Below, in pieces: positions 48,201-56,118 of a stretch of DNA of 64,000 nucleotides. How positions within the stretch are numbered: position 1 is the first letter of the stretch; each line of letters opens with the position of its first letter. Origin of the DNA: JANRIG01 sp033765235 (GTDB lineage: Bacteria > Bacteroidota > Bacteroidia > Cytophagales > UBA9547); contig JANRIG010000019.1 of NCBI GenBank assembly GCA_033765235.1, forward strand, positions 62,001-126,000. Reading direction: 5' to 3'. The position numbers and the translations under genes were made by a program. The notes under the pieces are model-generated. The model did no database searches. It saw only the letters and a list, made by a program, of their open reading frames with translations, and was not told the origin of the DNA.

Positions 48201-48404
48201 AAAATGGCTATGCTCAAAGACCCAAATTCCAAATCATTGGATATATTACTCGCATTATACCACAAAAGCAAAGAATATTATGCCAAAAATAAAGACAAAG
48301 CTTACCCTATGGCAGGTACTAAAGATAATGCACTCATACTGGCACCGCTCACTTTGGTAGCCAATGCTATACTCAATACTGATGAATTTATTACCAAAAA
48401 CTAA
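45279..48404 (+). CDS. PSCyt1 / DUF1549 / DUF1553 protein with carbohydrate-binding-like insert
   Basis: This 1041-residue exported protein has a membrane anchor at about 12-30. A cytochrome-c-like module follows with CTGCH near residue 50 (heme attachment, NSKCTGCHGGVKKAGGIS), then a DUF1549 region at about 140-350 (LYIDILGIPPTLDEV, CVQCHSHPYDPI). The middle segment, about 430-650, looks like a beta-sandwich carbohydrate-binding module. DUF1553 spans about 740-1000 (NRFWEQIFGYGIVETLEDFG). This layout is best known from Planctomycetes and Verrucomicrobia but also occurs in Bacteroidota; its biochemical role is unknown. A second CxxCH (CVQCH) is present in DUF1549. A DUF1501 gene follows 14 bases downstream in the usual order. 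Confidence 0.9.
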   Translation: MWAILNILGNKQLTVFSLILLLIVTVLVKVVYVSDKKVDFNTEVRPILNSKCTGCHGGVKKAGGISFIYRSEALGKGESGKQAIVPGDPDHSEFIIRLRHKNHEMRMPLGKPPLTDEEVATLKKWISQGAEWQEHWAFVKPKPQDIPSTLSNWVKNDIDKFILNKLSQISSKLKPNEEADKVTLIRRLYIDILGIPPTLDEVQKFVDDRSDNAYENMVDDVLKRSEYGEKWAAMWLDLARYADSKGYEKDKHREIWRYRDYVIKSFNDNKPYDVFVREQLAGDLMPNPTEEQIIATAFHRNTLTNDEGGTDNEEFRTAAVIDRVNTTFDVFQGVTMGCVQCHSHPYDPIPHQDYYRFMAFMNSTADHDHFDDIPRYIAKEDTPTVKIKRLMYQIDSLTGYKTKNESYETQKRRHMWPRIEAEHVAEAYDIEVTDQYINIKKEGSFVKYKNLNLSSVKAIKVRASSEGGSWAELHIDSPKGKIISQFGVEENFGEWFEYGKDIALTKGIHDLYVVFKKNKDGFCNSSIDYFNFYESKSGYSDTKISAAKFNTSSKGISKNNESIYWEPNNWVIYNNVDVAGSKYIGIEYNVAGGSDIEFRLNDHKGPLLTRTFIENSKGVIDIKYVPITINVDKADICVVFKPDKKGRYDGIIESFDFNIKTKPGSNKSKNDNLIYKLRTELQGYLYHRGIPVLQDLPDNKKRVTKVFHRGNWRDPKDTVMAGTPEILNKMNDNLPKNRLGMAVWLTSQDHPLTARVAVNRFWEQIFGYGIVETLEDFGSQGNKPTHPELLDYLALKFQNDMKWDVKKLLKYYVMSATYRQSSEVSAQHLEIDARNRYLARAPRVRLSAEVVRDQALAVSGLLSKKMYGPSVMPYQPEGIWQTVYNGAGWETAVGEDRYRRMVYTYMKRSAPYPNMLTFDSPSREFCVVRRIRTNTPLQALATLNDTTYIEAAQNIAKTVVASSKDPKLQISMAYKMAMLKDPNSKSLDILLALYHKSKEYYAKNKDKAYPMAGTKDNALILAPLTLVANAILNTDEFITKN

Positions 48405-48418
48405 ATTTTCTGAATGTT

Positions 48419-49903
48419 ATGACAAATTTTGATGCCCATCTTCTCCAAGATATCACCCGCCGACATTTTTTGCAAAATGTATCTACGGGTGTAGGAAGTA
48501 TAGCCCTTGCACAGTTGTTGGGTGCTTGCGGAGCTATGATTGACAAAAAATCATCATCATCATCATCACCATCTGCAGAGACCAATCCTATGGCCATAAA
48601 GTTGCCTCACTTTGCGCCAAAGGCCAAGCGCATCATATACCTGCACATGGCAGGTGCACCCTCACAGCTCGAACTATTTGATTACAAACCTGAGCTACAA
48701 AAACTCGATGACAAAGACTGTCCTGAATCATTCCTCAAAGGCAAGCGTTTTGCATTTATCAAAGGTGTGCCCAAAATGATGGGTCCCAAAGCAGAATTTA
48801 AACAATACGGCCAATCAGGCACTATGCTTTCACACAATATACCCTGCCTGTCGCAAGTAGTAGACGAATTATGTATTATTAAATCTATGCATACCAATGA
48901 GTTTAACCATGCGCCGGGGCAGCTATTTATGCACACAGGCACCCCTCGCGCAGGGCGCCCAAGTATAGGCTCATGGGTCACATACGGGTTGGGATCTGAA
49001 AATAATAACCTGCCGGGCTTCATAGTATTAGCATCGGGAGGCAAAACTCCGGATGGTGGCAAAAGTTTGTGGGGCAGCGGATTTCTGCCTTCTGTATATC
49101 AAGGCATACAGTGCCGCTCCGAAGGTAGTCCGGTGCTCTATGTACAAGACCCATCAGGTATGGACAGAGATATAAAAGGAGAGGTTATAGAAACCATAAA
49201 CGGGCTCAACCAACACAGCTATGACAACCTGCACGACCCTGAAATACTCTCACGCATAGCACAGTACGAAATGGCATATAAAATGCAAGTGTCTGTGCCT
49301 GAAGTAATGGATATATCCAAAGAACCTACATACATACATGAGATGTACGGCACCGAGCCCGGCAAGTCCTCGTTTGCCAACAATTGCTTGCTCGCCCGCA
49401 GATTGGTAGAGCAAGGGGTGCGCTTTGTACAATTATATGATTGGGGCTGGGACCACCACGGCGTAGGCACCGGCGACGATGTGGTGGGAGGTATAAAAAC
49501 AAAATGTAAAGAAACAGACAAGCCCATAGCTGCTCTTATCAAAGATTTGAAACAACGTGGCATGTTTGACGATACTTTGGTAATATGGGGCGGTGAGTTT
49601 GGCCGCACTCCCATGAAGGAAACAAGACCCTACTCAGACCCTAAAGCTATGGGGCGCGACCACAACCCCGATGCATTTACAATTTGGATGGCAGGAGCAG
49701 GGGTGAAAGCGGGATATAGCCATGGCGAAACTGATGAACTGGGCTACTCAGCGGTGAACAACAAAGTGCACGTGCATGATTTGCAAGCTACTATACTACA
49801 CCTCATGGGTTTTGACCACGAAAAACTCACATTCCCTTACCAAGGCAGAGACTTTAGGCTTACCGATGTGCACGGGCATGTGGTAAAAGAAGTATTGGCT
49901 TAA
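48419..49903 (+). CDS. DUF1501 protein with twin-arginine signal
   Basis: The 494-residue protein begins with a twin-arginine-type signal (ITRRHFLQNVSTGVGSIALA) ending in LLGACGA, which also resembles a lipobox, so it may be a Tat-exported lipoprotein. A serine-rich linker (SSSSSSPS) follows near residue 43. The body has the sulfatase/alkaline-phosphatase-like DUF1501 landmarks: HMAGAPSQLELFDYKP, TNEFNHAPGQLFMHTGTPR, YDWGWDHHG and WGGEFGRTPM. It forms a two-gene operon with the DUF1549/DUF1553 protein, the standard pairing. Function is not established for the family; removal of groups from sulfated or other polysaccharides is only a suggestion. Confidence 0.92.
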   Translation: MTNFDAHLLQDITRRHFLQNVSTGVGSIALAQLLGACGAMIDKKSSSSSSPSAETNPMAIKLPHFAPKAKRIIYLHMAGAPSQLELFDYKPELQKLDDKDCPESFLKGKRFAFIKGVPKMMGPKAEFKQYGQSGTMLSHNIPCLSQVVDELCIIKSMHTNEFNHAPGQLFMHTGTPRAGRPSIGSWVTYGLGSENNNLPGFIVLASGGKTPDGGKSLWGSGFLPSVYQGIQCRSEGSPVLYVQDPSGMDRDIKGEVIETINGLNQHSYDNLHDPEILSRIAQYEMAYKMQVSVPEVMDISKEPTYIHEMYGTEPGKSSFANNCLLARRLVEQGVRFVQLYDWGWDHHGVGTGDDVVGGIKTKCKETDKPIAALIKDLKQRGMFDDTLVIWGGEFGRTPMKETRPYSDPKAMGRDHNPDAFTIWMAGAGVKAGYSHGETDELGYSAVNNKVHVHDLQATILHLMGFDHEKLTFPYQGRDFRLTDVHGHVVKEVLA

Positions 49904-50022
49904 TGAATATAATTGCTCAAAGCCACTCTACTAGTTTTAGCGTCTCACTGAGACCAGAGCAAGAATTTATGAAATAACAGTATAGTGTAAAATCAAAATA
50001 TACAGCAATAAACATGGTAGCA

Positions 50023-51219
50023 TTACCCTAACCTTTTTAATATCATTAGGCTCACAGTGTTGCCTATGGAAAGAGAGGAAGTAGCTGCCGGCGAAGGCGC
50101 ATTGCATACGTTTATTTGCAAGGGTGTCTCTAATATGGCAAAATCATCGAGCAAGCCCCCTTCACGGTCGCAGGCCTGGGCACGCACACCCGCATGGGTG
50201 GGCTCTAAGTCAGACATTTGTACCTCTGGCACCAATCTTTGCAAGGCTTTGGTAAATGCAGGTTTGGAAAATGAGCGGTAATATTCTCCCAGTCCTGTTT
50301 TCCAATATTTCAGGGCTACTTTTTGAAAACCAGGCCACGATACTGAGGCCAAAAACTCTCCAAAGTCAAAATCTAACTTATGATAACCTTCTTTTTTGAA
50401 TGCAAACACGGCATTGGGACCGCACTCTACTCCGCCTCCTATCATATTGGTAAAATGTACTCCTAAAAATGGAAAATTAGGATCAGGCACCGGATATATA
50501 AGTGTTTTTACCAAATGTCTTTTTTCAGGTTTTAGCAAATAGTATTCACCTCTGAAAGGTATTATTCTAAGGTTCACATCGCGTTGGGTGAGTGAGGCTA
50601 TGTAGTCAGAGTAAAGACCTGCACAGTTTACTACCAATTTGCAATTGATAGTTTTTGAATTAGTAACTATTTCAGAATGAGACTTATGAGGAATAATTTT
50701 GAGCACTTTATGTTGTAAATATATCTCTCCTGATTGCTCTTGAAATATTTGCGACATTTTTGTGGCTACTGCTGTGTAGTCTATGATGCCGGTATAGGGC
50801 ACGTGCAATGCCTGAATGCCTGCACAGTGTGGTTCTATTTCTGCAAGTTGCGTTTTGTTCAGCTTTTTTACTTTGTCAAGCCCGTTTTCTATTGCACGAT
50901 TATATAAGTTATCAAGCCCTACAAGTTCGCTTTCACGGGTGGCCACTATCACTTTACCACATAGGTCATATTTTATATTGTATTCATTGGCAAAGTTGAG
51001 CAACTGATGATAGCCGTCTATACAATTTTTGGCTTTGAGGCTGCCGGGTTTATAATATATGCCTGAGTGTATCACCCCACTGTTGTTGCCGGTTTGGTGT
51101 TTACATATTTCTGCTTCTTTTTCGAGCAGGGTTATTTGTAGTTTGGGATTGGTTTGCTTAAGACGGTATGCGGTGGCTACGCCTACTATGCCTCCGCCTA
51201 TGATAGCTACATCGTACAT
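50023..51219 (-). CDS. lhgO: L-2-hydroxyglutarate oxidase/dehydrogenase
   Basis: LhgO oxidises L-2-hydroxyglutarate to 2-oxoglutarate with FAD and passes electrons to the respiratory chain; it repairs a metabolic by-product. The 398-residue protein starts with the FAD-binding Rossmann motif AIIGGGIVGVATAYRL. It continues with CKHQTGNNSGVIHSGIYYKP, typical of this subgroup, and ends with GVRAQACDREGGLLDDF and NAPSPAATSSLSIG. The length fits. It is a stand-alone gene on the minus strand, convergent with the DUF1501 gene. Confidence 0.93.
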   Translation of the reverse strand: MYDVAIIGGGIVGVATAYRLKQTNPKLQITLLEKEAEICKHQTGNNSGVIHSGIYYKPGSLKAKNCIDGYHQLLNFANEYNIKYDLCGKVIVATRESELVGLDNLYNRAIENGLDKVKKLNKTQLAEIEPHCAGIQALHVPYTGIIDYTAVATKMSQIFQEQSGEIYLQHKVLKIIPHKSHSEIVTNSKTINCKLVVNCAGLYSDYIASLTQRDVNLRIIPFRGEYYLLKPEKRHLVKTLIYPVPDPNFPFLGVHFTNMIGGGVECGPNAVFAFKKEGYHKLDFDFGEFLASVSWPGFQKVALKYWKTGLGEYYRSFSKPAFTKALQRLVPEVQMSDLEPTHAGVRAQACDREGGLLDDFAILETPLQINVCNAPSPAATSSLSIGNTVSLMILKRLG

Positions 51220-51757
51220 GCACTGAAAATTAATATATGCAAAAATAGTATTTTTCTAATAATATTATTATAAAAAAAGTATTTGATAATTACAGAATAG
51301 TAAACTAATGGTAGAAAATGATAAATTATACTCTTATTTATTGCCCGGTCATCATTCACAATTACCACGCATACTTTATTATTATTTTTTTTTTTGATGA
51401 ATGTTTCATTTTTATCTTACATTGACTAATTTAGAATGTGTCAGATAATATTTTGTGAATTTTTTTTAAAAATAGCTCAAGATTAGCATGTGCATACACA
51501 GTTTTCACCACATTTTATTGGTAAGTCGGCTCATTATTTGTTTATTAGAGTAGTGTATAAATATATCTGTAAATTTCTAAATTTAAGTATTTTATAATGT
51601 ACATCTATCTATAAATTGACTTTTGCATTGTTTATGAATATATTAATTACACGCTACATTGCCAATATACAAAGTTGCACTTTATATATGCTAAACTTTA
51701 ATTCAATTGCCAATGTTGAATATTTATGATTCAATGTTTTATTAAATAATATAAATT
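51220..51757. other. Long AT-rich intergenic region upstream of the BLUF gene
   Basis: This 538-base divergent gap has no open frame I can support, no RNA gene I recognise and no clean TAnnTTTG promoter. A short inverted repeat, TTGAAT/ATTCAA with a 7-base spacer, lies near 51716-51735 just before the BLUF gene and could be an operator. A run of T lies near 51388-51400. Otherwise I see nothing in it. Confidence 0.3.
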
Positions 51758-52177
51758 ATGCTCTCTCATATAGTGTACGTAAGCAAGCGCAAATCCATCT
51801 GTACTGATGCCGAAATAGAAAAAATATTAGCTTCGTGTACCAAAAACAATCCACCACTCAATATCACAGGAGTATTGCTATATTCTGACCAAAAATTTAT
51901 CCAGTATGTAGAAGGGGAGTACAAAAATATCATGCAATTGTATGACAAAATAAAGCTTGACCCACGCCATGATAGTGTAGCCATGGTATCTATAGGACCT
52001 ATTGATAATAGAATATTCCCAAGTTGGAATATGGGCAGTAAAAAAGTGCATTTTGACAATGTAAACTTTATTACAGATATTTCTTCTGATGATAAAGTAT
52101 TGATAAACAATATATTATCAGGCAAAGAAGAGTCCGGACGCAAGGTACAAAGTTTGGTTATGAAGTTATTCAGTTAA
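51758..52177 (+). CDS. BLUF-domain blue-light sensor
   Basis: BLUF proteins bind FAD and respond to blue light by rearranging hydrogen bonds around the flavin. All key residues are present at AppA-like spacing: Y7, N31, Q49, W90 and M92, in the segments HIVYVSK, NNPPLNITGVLLYSDQKFIQ and FPSWNMG. The protein is 139 residues, so the BLUF domain (about 1-95) carries only a 40-residue helical cap and no fused output domain. It must signal through a partner, which is not next to it. It stands alone after a long AT-rich gap. The reading is firm; the process it controls is unknown. Confidence 0.95.
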   Translation: MLSHIVYVSKRKSICTDAEIEKILASCTKNNPPLNITGVLLYSDQKFIQYVEGEYKNIMQLYDKIKLDPRHDSVAMVSIGPIDNRIFPSWNMGSKKVHFDNVNFITDISSDDKVLINNILSGKEESGRKVQSLVMKLFS

Positions 52178-52209
52178 TATTTTCATATTTAGCCATCATT
52201 CAACATATA

Positions 52210-52827
52210 TTAGTTGAATGCTTTGCCTTGCAATATCATAGGTATGCATTTTTCTATACGTGATTCTCGTGTTTGCTGCTGTTTGGCACTATTTATGTAT
52301 ATGAGGTATCCTCTTCGTTTGCCGGGGGTGAGTGTTTCAAATGCAGATTTTAGTTCGGGCATGGCATTCAACTTGTTTTCAAATTCAGGTGCTACATAAT
52401 ATTCTTCTATGGTCTTTAGTTTTACTTTTTTGCCGGAGGTTTCTATATCTATGGCTTGATAAATATAATTTTTTATCACCTGTTGCAACCGCATCACCTG
52501 AGCTACTTCAGTAATCCTTATTATTCGTCCTGATTGTGAATTTTCGCCGGGCAGCTCTAGCACTTGGTGAGTGTCTTCCAATAATACCCCTTTCAAAAAA
52601 CTGATAACACAATAATCTTTGAATGCACCGAGCAACAGTATATTTTTATTTTGATAAGTATAGCAGGGCACCCCCCACTTAGAGACTTCGGTAAGACCAC
52701 ATTCTTGGATTATACTTCTAATTGTCAATAGTTCTTGTGTCCAATTATTTACCTTACATGCAGGAGTGCCGCCCAGTGGACAGCGCCCACAACCTTCTGT
52801 AAAATAGCTTTCTGCATTCGTATTCAT
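52210..52827 (-). CDS. YdeI/DUF1801-family protein
   Basis: The 205-residue protein has a cysteine-bearing N-terminus (CGRCPLGGTPACKV), the DUF1801 core (VSKWGVPCYTYQNKNILLLG-like stretch near 55-75) and the YdeI C-terminus (LTPGKRRGYLIYINSAKQQQ and ESRIEKCIPMI). Length and order are standard for Bacteroidota members. YdeI has been linked to antimicrobial-peptide and outer-membrane phenotypes in enterics, but no biochemical role is settled. It is convergent with the BLUF gene and on the same strand as metX, 154 bases from it. Confidence 0.9.
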   Translation of the reverse strand: MNTNAESYFTEGCGRCPLGGTPACKVNNWTQELLTIRSIIQECGLTEVSKWGVPCYTYQNKNILLLGAFKDYCVISFLKGVLLEDTHQVLELPGENSQSGRIIRITEVAQVMRLQQVIKNYIYQAIDIETSGKKVKLKTIEEYYVAPEFENKLNAMPELKSAFETLTPGKRRGYLIYINSAKQQQTRESRIEKCIPMILQGKAFN

Positions 52828-52981
52828 TTATTTATTATTTCTTGTATATGCGCTCAAAGTTAAGCAAATGATTAGAAGAAAAATTATTCCCGGTTTTTTA
52901 TAATAAGAATTAAAGCATTGTCTAGTCCTGAAATAGCTTTACACCATCAAATGTATATATAGATATATCTTACACAAAACA

Positions 52982-54022
52982 CTATCTGTAAAAATCACTG
53001 ATGATGTCAGTAATCTTTTCAGACTCTATCAAAAATCCATCGTGCCCGTAGAGTGAGTCTAATAGTACGAGTTTGGCACCTTCGATATGTGTGGCTATAG
53101 CTTTTTGCTCAACGGTGGGAAACAGCATATCTGTATTAATTCCTATGACCAAAGTATGGCTCTTTATAGATTTTAAAGCATTTTCTACACTACCCCTTTG
53201 CCTGCCCACATTGTGCGAGTCCAGCATATGTGTGAGTACCCAATATGAGTATGCATTAAATCTTTTGATAAACTTATTGCCCTGATGTTGCTGGTAGGTT
53301 ATGGCTTTGTAGTTTTTGGTTTCATCCATGGCATCGTGTTGGGTATGTTGGTAAGTTTCATAGCTTCTGTATGAAAGTAGTGCTATGGCTCTTGCTGTTT
53401 TTAAGCCATCCAAGCCTGCATTTTCATGTTTTTGTGTCCAAGATATATCAGCTTTTATGGCCATGCGCTGTGTTTCATTGAGGGCAATAGCCCATGGCGA
53501 GGTGCGTGCACTGGTGCACATTATTATAAGATTTTTAATTAGCTCAGGGTGCATGATAGCCCACTCTAATGCATATTGGCCACCCAGCGAACCTCCCAAG
53601 CAGGTATGTATGGCTGATATGCCAAGGTGCACTCTGAGTTTGTCTAAAAAGTGTACTTGGTCTCTGATGGTGACCTGCGGAAAATCATGATAATAAGGGG
53701 TGCCCGTAACCGGATTGTTATGCAACGGTCCGGTGCTGCCGTAGCAAGAGCCCAATATGTTGGCACATACCACATAATATTCATCGCTATCGTAAAGCAT
53801 ACTCTCTCCAAATAAGCCTTTCCACCAATCCAGCACATCTGAGTTGGCGGTGAGTGCATGGCACACCCATATTACTTTTGATTTTTGAGGATGATAATTG
53901 CCTTTGGTGTGATAATAAATTTTAATTTCCGGCAATGTGTATCCGCATTCTAATGCGAACGGCTCATGTAAGTATAATGTTTTACCCTGCAAAATAGGCT
54001 TTGATAATGTATTAACTTCCAA
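52982..54022 (-). CDS. metX: Homoserine O-acetyltransferase (TTG start)
   Basis: MetX acetylates L-homoserine using acetyl-CoA, the first committed step of methionine synthesis. The 346-residue alpha/beta hydrolase has the nucleophile elbow GGSLGGQYALEW, the catalytic aspartate in INTDMLFP near residue 300 and the histidine in YGHDGFLIE near 330. N-terminal segments WVCHALTANSDV and LGSCYGSTGP fit the family. The start codon at 54022 is TTG; no ATG is nearby and the length agrees. No other methionine gene is adjacent. A TAACTTTG element lies 23 bases upstream. Confidence 0.95.
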   Translation of the reverse strand: MEVNTLSKPILQGKTLYLHEPFALECGYTLPEIKIYYHTKGNYHPQKSKVIWVCHALTANSDVLDWWKGLFGESMLYDSDEYYVVCANILGSCYGSTGPLHNNPVTGTPYYHDFPQVTIRDQVHFLDKLRVHLGISAIHTCLGGSLGGQYALEWAIMHPELIKNLIIMCTSARTSPWAIALNETQRMAIKADISWTQKHENAGLDGLKTARAIALLSYRSYETYQHTQHDAMDETKNYKAITYQQHQGNKFIKRFNAYSYWVLTHMLDSHNVGRQRGSVENALKSIKSHTLVIGINTDMLFPTVEQKAIATHIEGAKLVLLDSLYGHDGFLIESEKITDIISDFYR

Positions 54023-54044
54023 ATTATTACAAAAAACTCAACTG

Positions 54045-54052
54045 CAAAGTTA
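54045..54052 (-). promoter_or_regulatory. TAACTTTG -7 element of metX
   Basis: The minus strand reads TAACTTTG, matching TAnnTTTG, and lies 23 bases before the metX TTG. No convincing -33 TTTG is visible at the expected distance. Confidence 0.45.
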
Positions 54053-54126
54053 GTAATACGCAATGAAAAAAACTAAAAATTATTTACGATATGCTGTGGG
54101 TGTAATGTTACAATCTGTGTGATACG

Positions 54127-54151
54127 AAAAAAAGCCCTCTGTAGAGGGCTT
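54127..54151 (-). terminator. Intrinsic terminator of the small Lys/Cys-rich protein gene
   Basis: On the minus strand AAGCCCTC and GAGGGCTT form an eight-base-pair stem around TACA, followed directly by a T run. It lies 5 bases after the stop of the gene at 54157-54351. Confidence 0.92.
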
Positions 54152-54156
54152 CATAA

Positions 54157-54351
54157 TTATTGAGGTTTTTCCTCGGTTTTGTTTTCTTTGTTTTCTTCAG
54201 ATTTTTTGTCACCACATGAAGCATCTTTTTTCTTAGCGCAGCATGCTTTTTTTTCTGATGATGTACAGGATTTCTTTTTGTCGTCGCCGGCCATCAAAGA
54301 GGAGGCAGCCAAAAAAGAAACCAACGAAATTACCATTAAAACATTTTTCAT
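54157..54351 (-). CDS. Small exported Lys- and Cys-rich protein
   Basis: This 64-residue protein has a signal peptide (MKNVLMVISLVSFLAASSLM, cleavage near MAG) and a mature part of about 42 residues that is mostly lysine, glutamate and serine. It contains four cysteines (SCTSS, ACCAK, ASCG). It is highly charged and probably disordered. A strong dedicated terminator just after the stop and a proper signal peptide argue that it is real and expressed. The cysteines could bind metal or a thiol partner in the periplasm. I do not recognise a named family. Confidence 0.75.
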   Translation of the reverse strand: MKNVLMVISLVSFLAASSLMAGDDKKKSCTSSEKKACCAKKKDASCGDKKSEENKENKTEEKPQ

Positions 54352-54454
54352 AGCATTATTTTTTTTTAGTTTTACAAATCATTAATGTAAAGATAATATA
54401 ATATTTTACATATCCAAAACCTTATTTATATACTATTGGTTCAAAGTAATTATT

Positions 54455-55030
54455 GTGAATAATAATATTTCAAAAATAATATTGGCATCAGGCTCTCCAA
54501 GGCGCAAAGAGATACTCTCACAGGCTGGTTATCACTTTGAGGTAATGGTAAAAAATATAGATGAAACATACCCAGACAATATATTATTAGACAATGTAGC
54601 CGAGTATTTGGCTGCAAAAAAAGCCAAAAATTTTGCAGATGAAGCTCAAAGCCATACAATTATTTGTGCAGATACAATAGTAATATTTGACAATGCAGTA
54701 TTGGGCAAGCCTTTAGACGAACAGGATGCTGTGAAAATGCTTCAAAAATTATCGGGCAATGTACACAAAGTAGTAACTGGAGTATGTATTTTGCACCAAG
54801 ATACTGAGGTCACATTCTCCGACAGCAGCTTGGTAGAGTTTGTAAAATTAGACATTGACCAAATAAAATATTATATACAAAAATATAAACCAATGGACAA
54901 AGCCGGCGCATACGGTATACAAGACTGGATAGGTATGGTAGGAATAAAAAGTATATATGGCTCGTTTTACAATGTCATGGGATTGCCCATACATTTAATT
55001 GACCCCAAAATAAAACATTTGAAAGCATGA
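54455..55030 (+). CDS. maf: Maf-family nucleoside triphosphate pyrophosphatase (GTG start)
   Basis: Maf proteins hydrolyse non-canonical or modified nucleoside triphosphates (such as m7GTP, dTTP or UTP) to monophosphates. The 191-residue protein has the family N-terminus LASGSPRRKEIL at residues 9-20, the catalytic aspartate in IICADTIVIFD near 70, VTGVCILH near 110 and GAYGIQDWIG near 155. The start is GTG at 54455. Its last four bases overlap the ATG of the DUF1573 gene (ATGA), so the two are translationally coupled. Confidence 0.94.
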   Translation: MNNNISKIILASGSPRRKEILSQAGYHFEVMVKNIDETYPDNILLDNVAEYLAAKKAKNFADEAQSHTIICADTIVIFDNAVLGKPLDEQDAVKMLQKLSGNVHKVVTGVCILHQDTEVTFSDSSLVEFVKLDIDQIKYYIQKYKPMDKAGAYGIQDWIGMVGIKSIYGSFYNVMGLPIHLIDPKIKHLKA

Positions 55031-56118
55031 AATATAGAGGTGTATCAGCCATATTTATTTTTATGTGCTTTTTGGTGATGGCGCAAAATAAGAAAACAAC
55101 CATATCATTTGAATACTATACTCATGACTTTGGTGTGCTCAAAGAAGATGGGGGAGTGGTAACATATGAATTTGGGTTTCAAAACGCAGGCAATGTATCG
55201 CTCGTTATCAATAATGTAGTGGCATCGTGCGGATGCACGGTACCTACTTGGAGCAAAGAACCTGTGCCCCCGGGCGAAAAGGGCGTGGTAAAAGTAGAGT
55301 TTAACCCGCTCAACAAGCCCGGACCATTCAACAAAACCATTACTGTGTACTCCAACAGCTACAATGATGCTGTGATACTCAACATTACAGGCAAGGTGCT
55401 GCCAAAGCCCCGCAAACCTACGGATGACTTCCCTGATGCCATGGGCAACTTGCGTATGGTGTCGAGGTACATGAATATGGGTACGCTAAGCACCAAAGAA
55501 GCAGCACAAAAAGATTTTGCCATATACAACCATGCTGATACTGCTATAGTGATTGACAAAATGGTTTATAACCAAAACTTTATGTATGTGAGCATTGAAA
55601 ATAATCAAATACCTGCCAAGAGCAAATCAAAAATAACTATTACCTACGATCCTGCCAAGCGATATGACTTTGGGTATGTACAAGATAAAATAGAACTCAA
55701 AACATCTGACGCAGGCAGTGTGTACAAGACATTATTTGTGACCTCATACATCACCAAATATTTTGACAATATATCAAGCGATGACCCTGTGATAAAATGT
55801 AACAAGCATTGGCACGACTTTGGCAAAATAAAGCAAGGAGAAAAAATGACTACCAACTTTACATTGAAAAATACAGGTAAAAATGAACTGATTATCTATA
55901 AAGTAAAGCCCTCTTGCGGCTGCACCACTATTGATATTGACAAAAAAATACTAAAGCAAAACGAAGAAGCTGTGCTGGATGTGACATTTGACAGTGGTGG
56001 AAAAGATGGTATGCAAGAAAAAATCATCAATATATATACAAACGACCCTTCAAATCACAATGTAATACTCACGTTGAAAGCTAAAATTGAGAAAACAACT
56101 ACAGGTACACAACCTTAG
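55027..56118 (+). CDS. Exported DUF1573 protein with two or three domains
   Basis: The 363-residue protein has a signal peptide (ends VMAQ) and tandem immunoglobulin-like DUF1573 domains. The first is marked by HDFGVLKEDGGVVTYEF and ASCGCTVPTW (about 30-125), the last by WHDFGKIKQGEKMTTNF and PSCGCTTIDI (about 255-355). A more divergent domain between them lacks the CGC motif. DUF1573 proteins are abundant and exported in Bacteroidota but have no established function; the CGC motif suggests a redox or metal role. It is coupled to maf and overlaps the convergent dnaN end by 4 bases. Confidence 0.9.
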   Translation: MKYRGVSAIFIFMCFLVMAQNKKTTISFEYYTHDFGVLKEDGGVVTYEFGFQNAGNVSLVINNVVASCGCTVPTWSKEPVPPGEKGVVKVEFNPLNKPGPFNKTITVYSNSYNDAVILNITGKVLPKPRKPTDDFPDAMGNLRMVSRYMNMGTLSTKEAAQKDFAIYNHADTAIVIDKMVYNQNFMYVSIENNQIPAKSKSKITITYDPAKRYDFGYVQDKIELKTSDAGSVYKTLFVTSYITKYFDNISSDDPVIKCNKHWHDFGKIKQGEKMTTNFTLKNTGKNELIIYKVKPSCGCTTIDIDKKILKQNEEAVLDVTFDSGGKDGMQEKIINIYTNDPSNHNVILTLKAKIEKTTTGTQP

